A stretch of DNA of 8,447 nt from Oscillospiraceae bacterium (lineage in GTDB: Bacteria > Bacillota > Clostridia > Oscillospirales > UBA929), in assembly GCA_009777685.1 (NCBI GenBank), contig WRLJ01000061.1, positions 1-8,447 of the forward strand. Reading direction: 5' to 3'. The notes under the pieces are model-generated. The model ran no database searches. It was not told the DNA's origin and saw only the letters and a list, made by a program, of their open reading frames with translations. The translations under genes and the position numbers were made by a program. Below are positions 5,892 through 8,447 of this stretch, piece after piece; within the stretch, counting starts at the first letter, position 1, and each line of letters opens with the position of its first letter.

Positions 5892-6892
5892 GACCAAATC
5901 TCCTTTTTTCGTTTTTTCGACCATCCGGCGATGTCTTTGTTTCTGGCGCATTTTTCGCGGATGGCGGCGATTTTGTCCTCGGCGTACAGCGCCTCGCGCT
6001 TGAGCTTGCGGTAGTTTTCCCAGCGCTTGGGGGACAGCTCGCCGTTTTCCAGGGCGGCGCGGACGGCGCAGCCCGGCTCGGTTTGATGCCGGCAGTCGGA
6101 GAACCGGCAGGAGCCGAGCAGGGGCTCGATATCGGCGAAGACGCCGCTCAGGCTTTCCTCCGCCGCTTCGCCCCATAAGCCCAGCTCCCGCATCCCCGGC
6201 GTGTCGATGACGCACGCGCCGTTCGGCAGGGTGACGAGCTGGCGGCGGGTGGTGGTGTGGCGGCCCCTCGCGTCGTCCTCGCGGATGGCCCGGACCTCCA
6301 TCACGGTCCGGCCCGTCAGCGCGTTGAGCAGGCTGGATTTGCCCACGCCGGACGAGCCGAGCAGAACGGCGGTGCTGCCCGCCTGCAGATACCGCGCCAA
6401 GCCCTCCAGCCCAAAGCCGGTCACGGCGCTGACGGGGCATACGTCCGTATCCGGGGCAATCGCGGCGACGGCGGCGGCCTGCGGGGTGAAATCCTCGGTC
6501 AAATCCGCCTTGGTCAGCACGGCGACGGGCGTCCCGCCGCTCTGCCGCGCCAGCGTCAGATACCGCTCCAGCCGCCGGAGGTTGAAGTCCCGGTTGAGCG
6601 ATTGCAGGATAAAGACAAACTCGAAGTTGGCGGCGACGGCCTGCTCGCGATGGCCGCCCGGGTCGGGGTCGAGCCGGGAAAAATAGCTTTTGCGGGGATG
6701 GGTTTTGAGAATCACGCTGTCGCCGCCGGGGTTTTCCAGGATATCCGCGTAATCCCCCGCGGTGGGAAACGGCTCGGCCCCGCTATGGTAGACGCCGGCC
6801 TTGAGCTTTCCGTAAACGCGCCCGCCGCCCGGGAGCAGCAGCTCGTACCGCTCCTTATGGACGGCGCTGACGCGCGCGGTTGTTTGGGTCAT
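5888..6892 (-). CDS. rsgA: Ribosome small-subunit-dependent GTPase RsgA
   Basis: A 334-residue circularly permuted GTPase that binds the 30S subunit late in assembly, checks the decoding centre and leaves after GTP hydrolysis. An N-terminal OB fold (about 1-75) is followed by LRRLERYLTLA (105-115) and the permuted G motifs in the order G4 TKAD (127-130), G1 GSSGVGKS (179-186), G2 GRHTTT (210-215) and G3 DTPG (230-233). The C-terminal zinc site is C262, C267, H269, C275. Full family length and all motifs present. The start at 6892 is chosen because AAGGAG sits seven bases upstream, within the last codons of the RNHCP gene, 4 bases after its stop. Upstream in-frame ATG at 6967 would overlap that gene and lacks a binding site. 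The 3' end overlaps the tandem GNAT by ATGA. Family members are inhibited by (p)ppGpp. Confidence 0.96.
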   Translation of the reverse strand: MTQTTARVSAVHKERYELLLPGGGRVYGKLKAGVYHSGAEPFPTAGDYADILENPGGDSVILKTHPRKSYFSRLDPDPGGHREQAVAANFEFVFILQSLNRDFNLRRLERYLTLARQSGGTPVAVLTKADLTEDFTPQAAAVAAIAPDTDVCPVSAVTGFGLEGLARYLQAGSTAVLLGSSGVGKSSLLNALTGRTVMEVRAIREDDARGRHTTTRRQLVTLPNGACVIDTPGMRELGLWGEAAEESLSGVFADIEPLLGSCRFSDCRHQTEPGCAVRAALENGELSPKRWENYRKLKREALYAEDKIAAIREKCARNKDIAGWSKKRKKEIWS

Positions 6893-6896
6893 GGCC

Positions 6897-7265
6897 TTAC
6901 TCCTTTTCGTACAGATTCTCCAGCAATTCCAAGGGAAACGGCGGCATCGCCAGAGGCTTGACGGCAATCGACATCAGCAAAGCCGGGTTGTCGTCCGCCG
7001 CGATTCGGTTTGAGCTTAACGCGCCGCACGTGCGGCAGCGGTGGATGACGGCCCATTCGCCGCCCTTTCGCACCCATACGCCGATGGGCTCCATGACCCC
7101 GCGGCAGAGAGAGGCCCGGTCGCCCGGCTCCTCGTCCACGTGCAGGCTGGACAGGCAGCTCGGGCAGTGGTTGCGGTGGCGGGTCCCCGCGCCCTCCGGG
7201 TTGACCGGGGTCCCGCAGACCCGGCAGGTAAAGCCGCCGGTATCCTTCATTGGCCGGTGTTTCAT
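6897..7265 (-). CDS. RNHCP-domain zinc-ribbon protein
   Basis: A 122-residue protein of the RNHCP family, named for its signature, seen here at 31-35 within HRNHCPSCLSSLHVD. Its cysteine pattern is C14-x2-C17, C34-x2-C37, single C54 and C77-x2-C80, consistent with two zinc sites. Other conserved stretches are EPGDRASLCRG (46-56), MEPIGVW (58-64), EWAVIHRC (70-77) and NRIAADDNP (86-94). The molecular function of the family is not established; basic residues and zinc ribbons make RNA or ribosome binding possible. The gene is first in the operon and ends 4 bases before rsgA, whose ribosome binding site it contains. The ATG at 7265 follows AAGGGG at a long 12-base spacing; the in-frame ATG at 7250 has none. 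Confidence 0.9.
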   Translation of the reverse strand: MKHRPMKDTGGFTCRVCGTPVNPEGAGTRHRNHCPSCLSSLHVDEEPGDRASLCRGVMEPIGVWVRKGGEWAVIHRCRTCGALSSNRIAADDNPALLMSIAVKPLAMPPFPLELLENLYEKE

Positions 7266-7297
7266 CGTTTTTTTGATCCCCTTACAGACGCCAAAAC

Positions 7298-7321
7298 GGG
7301 ATACGACCTAAGTCGTACCCC
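7298..7321 (-). terminator. Strong hairpin in the operon leader, possible attenuator stem
   Basis: GGGGTACGAC (7321-7312) and GTCGTATCCC (7307-7298) form a 10-bp stem including one G-U pair and a UUAG loop. GUUUUGG follows, a short and imperfect U tract. It could pause or partly end transcription about 35 bases before the RNHCP start. Confidence 0.4.
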
Positions 7322-7325
7322 GCAA

Positions 7326-7354
7326 AAAGGCGGTATTCACGAAAGGCGGTATTC
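7326..7354. repeat. 13-bp tandem direct repeat in the leader
   Basis: AAAGGCGGTATTC occurs at 7326-7338 and 7342-7354, a 16-base period. On the transcript the copies read GAATACCGCCTTT. Confidence 0.75.
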
Positions 7355-7357
7355 GGC

Positions 7358-7396
7358 GGCGCGCGGCAGAAAGGGCATAGCCCCGTCAAGCGCGCC
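7358..7396 (-). repeat. Nested hairpin in the operon leader
   Basis: GGCGCGC (7358-7364) and GCGCGCC (7390-7396) pair as a 7-bp outer stem. Inside it, GGGC (7373-7376) and GCCC (7380-7383) form a small inner stem. It lies directly after the leader peptide stop. Confidence 0.5.
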
Positions 7397-7408
7397 CGAT
7401 ATGCGGTT

Positions 7409-7438
7409 TTAGGAGATGCTCACCCAAAAAGCCGACAT
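7409..7438 (-). CDS. Candidate 9-residue leader peptide MSAFWVSIS
   Basis: ATG at 7438-7436 is preceded by AAAGGAG at 8-base spacing, as good as any binding site in the window, and the frame stops at TAA (7411-7409). It starts about 30 bases after the predicted transcription start and 143 bases before the RNHCP gene. CTCCT near its end (7415-7411 region) can pair with its own AGGAG. Short hydrophobic leader peptides before resistance or ribosome-related genes can control them through ribosome stalling. The peptide has one Trp and no run of a single amino acid, so amino-acid attenuation is less likely than drug- or structure-sensed stalling. Not proven to be translated. Confidence 0.45.
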   Translation of the reverse strand: MSAFWVSIS

Positions 7439-7473
7439 TAACACCGCTCCTTTCAAAATGGGAATCTGTGTGC

Positions 7474-7503
7474 AGTATACCATACGGCCGTCGGGCCTGT
7501 CAA
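7474..7503 (-). promoter_or_regulatory. Promoter of the RNHCP-rsgA-GNAT-APH-GNAT operon
   Basis: On the minus strand a perfect -35 TTGACA (7503-7498) and TATACT (7479-7474) are separated by 18 bases. The expected start is near 7467. A C10 run (G10 on the plus strand, 7513-7522) lies 9 bases upstream of the -35, in the position of an UP element. Confidence 0.8.
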
Positions 7504-7512
7504 GGGGAATGT

Positions 7513-7522
7513 GGGGGGGGGG
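7513..7522. repeat. G10 homopolymer
   Basis: Ten consecutive G on the plus strand lie between the toxin gene and the -35 box of the next operon. Runs of this length slip in replication and are also sequencing-error prone. Confidence 0.8.
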
Positions 7523-7541
7523 CGCGCCGTGGTACGGCGCG
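7523..7541. terminator. GC hairpin after the toxin gene, weak terminator candidate
   Basis: CGCGCCGT and ACGGCGCG make an 8-bp stem with a 3-base loop 13 bases after the toxin stop. On the minus-strand transcript it is followed by a C run rather than U, so it is not a canonical terminator. Read-through into the next operon is possible. Confidence 0.35.
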
Positions 7542-7553
7542 GGCTTGATTTTG

Positions 7554-7865
7554 CTATTGGCTCATAAACCCGATGAACCGCGTTTCGTCGGCCGGGGTTA
7601 ATCTGCCTATGGGTTTGTCAATGGCGGTCGGCGGCAGGGTGACGGTTCCGTTCGTGTCAATGTATGATTGCCTGTCCAGCCCCGCCTGCTTCCAATCATG
7701 GATGGGAAAGTATTTTGCGCGTATCGTCTCGCTTTTGTCCGCGTAGTGCGTGGTGATGTTGAAGGCTGTCACGCTACCGGGTTTTTCTTCAAGGATCAGC
7801 ACCGGGCGGCGTTTACCGCCGTCCCCCCACGAAACGTAGGCGATGTAGATGTCAAAAATCTTCAT
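7554..7865 (-). CDS. PemK/MazF-type mRNA interferase toxin
   Basis: A 103-residue protein that fits the MazF/PemK fold, whose members are ribosome-independent endoribonucleases that cut mRNA at short sequences. It starts with the expected first strand MKIFDIYIAYV and has GGKRRPVLIL at 16-25, matching the conserved G-xx-RP-vlvl segment of the family. The middle has FPIHDWKQAGLDRQSYID (53-70) and the end has IGRLTPADETRFI (86-98), the usual C-terminal helix. Length is normal. The start overlaps the antitoxin stop by one base (TGATG) and only a weak GGTGA lies upstream, so translation is probably coupled and toxin output kept below antitoxin. The exact cleavage site cannot be predicted. Confidence 0.87.
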   Translation of the reverse strand: MKIFDIYIAYVSWGDGGKRRPVLILEEKPGSVTAFNITTHYADKSETIRAKYFPIHDWKQAGLDRQSYIDTNGTVTLPPTAIDKPIGRLTPADETRFIGFMSQ

Positions 7866-8170
7866 CAGCCATTCACCGCCCAGTCGTAGAGCTCGGGGTG
7901 TTTTTCCTTGTCGATGAAAGCATGGCCGTTTTCGTCGGCGGGAAGCGTAATGTTGGGTATCCCCTTGCGTTTTATCGCGGCGAGCAGTTGTTCTCCGGGG
8001 GTCGGCAGCGGCTCGGGCTGAAACGGCAGCGTCCTGACCGCGATAATTTTACGGTAGAACATATCAATGGCCGTCGTCTGGTCTATGCCCATTCTGGCCA
8101 AAAGGGCCGCGGCTGTTTCTTTCACGTCCGTGTCAATTTTGACGTTTACGGTTGATTTTGCGTTTGGCAT
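7865..8170 (-). CDS. RelB/DinJ-family antitoxin
   Basis: A 101-residue antitoxin. The N-terminal third, STVNVKIDTDVKETAAALLARMG at about 6-28, followed by IDQTTAIDMFYRKI (29-42) and the short LPF (48-50), is the ribbon-helix-helix DNA-binding dimer of DinJ-type antitoxins. The C-terminal half, with FIDKEKHPELYDW (85-97), would wrap and block the toxin. The start at 8170 has GGAGG at 7-base spacing; the longer frame to 8260 reads across the promoter and is rejected. As in related systems, the antitoxin alone or with toxin probably represses its own promoter. Confidence 0.9.
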   Translation of the reverse strand: MPNAKSTVNVKIDTDVKETAAALLARMGIDQTTAIDMFYRKIIAVRTLPFQPEPLPTPGEQLLAAIKRKGIPNITLPADENGHAFIDKEKHPELYDWAVNG

Positions 8171-8177
8171 ACGACCA

Positions 8178-8217
8178 CCTCCGCCTATAGTATACCCATT
8201 TATCACGCCATTGTCAA
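8178..8217 (-). promoter_or_regulatory. Near-consensus promoter and overlapping leader of the toxin-antitoxin operon
   Basis: On the minus strand a perfect TTGACA (8217-8212) and TATACT (8194-8189) stand 17 bases apart. The expected start at about 8182 falls on the ribosome binding site GGAGG (8182-8178), so the mRNA leader would be only about 12 bases. Repression by the antitoxin would act here. Confidence 0.85.
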
Positions 8218-8249
8218 CACGTTGGAATGAAAACTGCATGACATTTATG

Positions 8250-8352
8250 TAGGGACGCACTGTGTGCGTCCGCCGTTTCCCAAAACGTCCGCCGTTTCCC
8301 GCGCCGGGTGCGTTGGGGACGTTTTGCGGGACGCCGAGGTCTGCGTCCCCTA
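8250..8352. repeat. Nested palindromic repeat element (MITE-like)
   Basis: The outer ends TAGGGACGCA (8250-8259) and TGCGTCCCCTA (8342-8352) are inverted copies with one extra C. Inside lie a 9-bp hairpin GGGACGCAC-TGT-GTGCGTCC (8252-8271), a 10-bp inverted pair CAAAACGTCC/GGACGTTTTG (8281-8290, 8317-8326) and a 15-bp tandem repeat starting CGTCCGCCG (8267-8281 and 8286-8300, period 19). No coding content. It may serve as transcript boundary between the toxin-antitoxin operon and its neighbour. Confidence 0.75.
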
Positions 8353-8376
8353 GGGCATTTCTTCAAACCCCCGATC

Positions 8377-8405
8377 TTGCCATGAAGAGGACGAGCTGAT
8401 ATACT
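8377..8405 (+). promoter_or_regulatory. Transposase promoter
   Basis: TTGCCA (8377-8382) and TATACT (8400-8405) are 17 bases apart. The predicted start at about 8412 coincides with the ATG at 8413, so the mRNA may be leaderless. Confidence 0.65.
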
Positions 8406-8412
8406 GTAAAGC

Positions 8413-8447
8413 ATGAAACGTCATGAAATAACAGATGAACAATGGGA
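8413..8447 (+). CDS. Transposase N-terminus (partial, IS5-like)
   Basis: Eleven complete codons read MKRHEITDEQW before the window ends. The motif [KR]-x-[EH]-x-T-D-E-Q-W at the N-terminus is typical of the IS5/IS4-type transposases that open with the DUF4096-like helix-turn-helix region. The gene has no ribosome binding site and its promoter start falls on the ATG, in keeping with the poor translation common in transposases. The only plus-strand gene in the window. Whether the element is intact cannot be judged. Confidence 0.65.
   Translation, partial: MKRHEITDEQW

Larger units (their letters stand above)
7266..7468 (-). promoter_or_regulatory. About 200-nt structured leader of the RNHCP-rsgA operon, candidate attenuator
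   Basis: From the predicted start near 7467 the leader carries, in order, a ribosome binding site and 9-codon peptide (7438-7409), a nested hairpin (7396-7358), a 13-bp tandem repeat (7354-7326) and a 10-bp stem with a 4-base loop (7321-7298) followed by GTTTTGG. CCGC-CTTTTT-GCGG (7333-7320 region) could form an alternative stem that takes the Gs of the last hairpin. Such competition, plus an upstream translated peptide, is the layout of attenuation leaders. It matches no riboswitch I recognise. Confidence 0.4.
8353..8447 (+). mobile_element. Left end of an IS element, probably IS5-like, cut by the window edge
   Basis: The proposed element begins at GGGCATTTCTTC just after CTA and carries the start of a transposase reading rightward. 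The exact end and the terminal inverted repeat cannot be confirmed because the right end is outside the window. The adjacent TA would fit a TA-type target used by some IS5-family groups. Confidence 0.55.

Noticed and set aside
5892..6440. Upstream extension of the tandem GNAT frame by 183 codons
   Set aside because: The extension runs inside rsgA in another frame and is low-complexity Arg/Gly/Pro-rich. The ATG at 5891 has an ideal binding site and an ATGA overlap.
7326..7354. Tandem repeat considered as a CRISPR array
   Set aside because: There are only two 13-base copies with a 3-base gap and no spacers. No CRISPR array is present in the window.
7416..7601. Plus-strand 61-codon frame over the operon promoter
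   Set aside because: It lies antisense to the promoter, the leader peptide and the toxin end, with no binding site or family resemblance.

Overview
The window comes from a GC-rich bacterial chromosome. Strong AAGGAG-type ribosome binding sites, a lipoprotein signal, an RNHCP-domain gene beside rsgA, and small palindromic intergenic repeats together suggest a Gram-positive Clostridia-like bacterium (Oscillospiraceae or a relative). This is an inference from style and gene content, not a database match. Every intact gene is on the minus strand, so transcription runs from high to low coordinates. The only plus-strand gene is the first codons of a transposase at the right edge.

Reading in the direction of transcription from the right: an IS-type transposase starts at 8413 on the plus strand and runs out of the window. 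It abuts a nested palindromic repeat (8250-8352). Next comes a compact toxin-antitoxin operon (8170-7554) with a near-consensus promoter: a RelB/DinJ-type antitoxin overlapping a PemK/MazF-type toxin by one base. After a GC-rich hairpin and a G10 tract there is a second strong promoter (7503-7474). Its leader of about 200 nt carries a 9-codon leader peptide, a 13-bp tandem repeat and two hairpins.

This promoter heads a tightly packed five-gene operon (7265-3401): an RNHCP zinc-ribbon protein, the ribosome-assembly GTPase RsgA, a tandem-GNAT acetyltransferase, an APH-family phosphotransferase and a second GNAT acetyltransferase. The last three junctions are ATGA overlaps, each preceded by the same AAGGAGA-N7 spacing, so the proteins are probably made in a fixed ratio. 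A ribosome-maturation GTPase, a zinc ribbon and antibiotic-modification-type folds behind a possible leader-peptide attenuator fit a response to ribosome-directed stress. That role is a hypothesis.

The 453-bp gap at 3400-2948 holds a large inverted repeat of hairpin units, a 19-bp direct repeat, a 20-bp perfect palindrome, an 11-bp spaced inverted repeat and an extended -10 promoter. The promoter drives a two-gene operon: a membrane diguanylate cyclase with an extracytoplasmic (probably Cache) sensor and an intact GGEEF plus I-site, followed 31 bases later by a BMP/PnrA-type ligand-binding lipoprotein. No ABC permease or ATPase lies nearby, so the lipoprotein may present a nucleoside-like ligand to the cyclase. 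The left end carries a complete tRNA-Ser(CGA) with its own promoter and an encoded CCA end.
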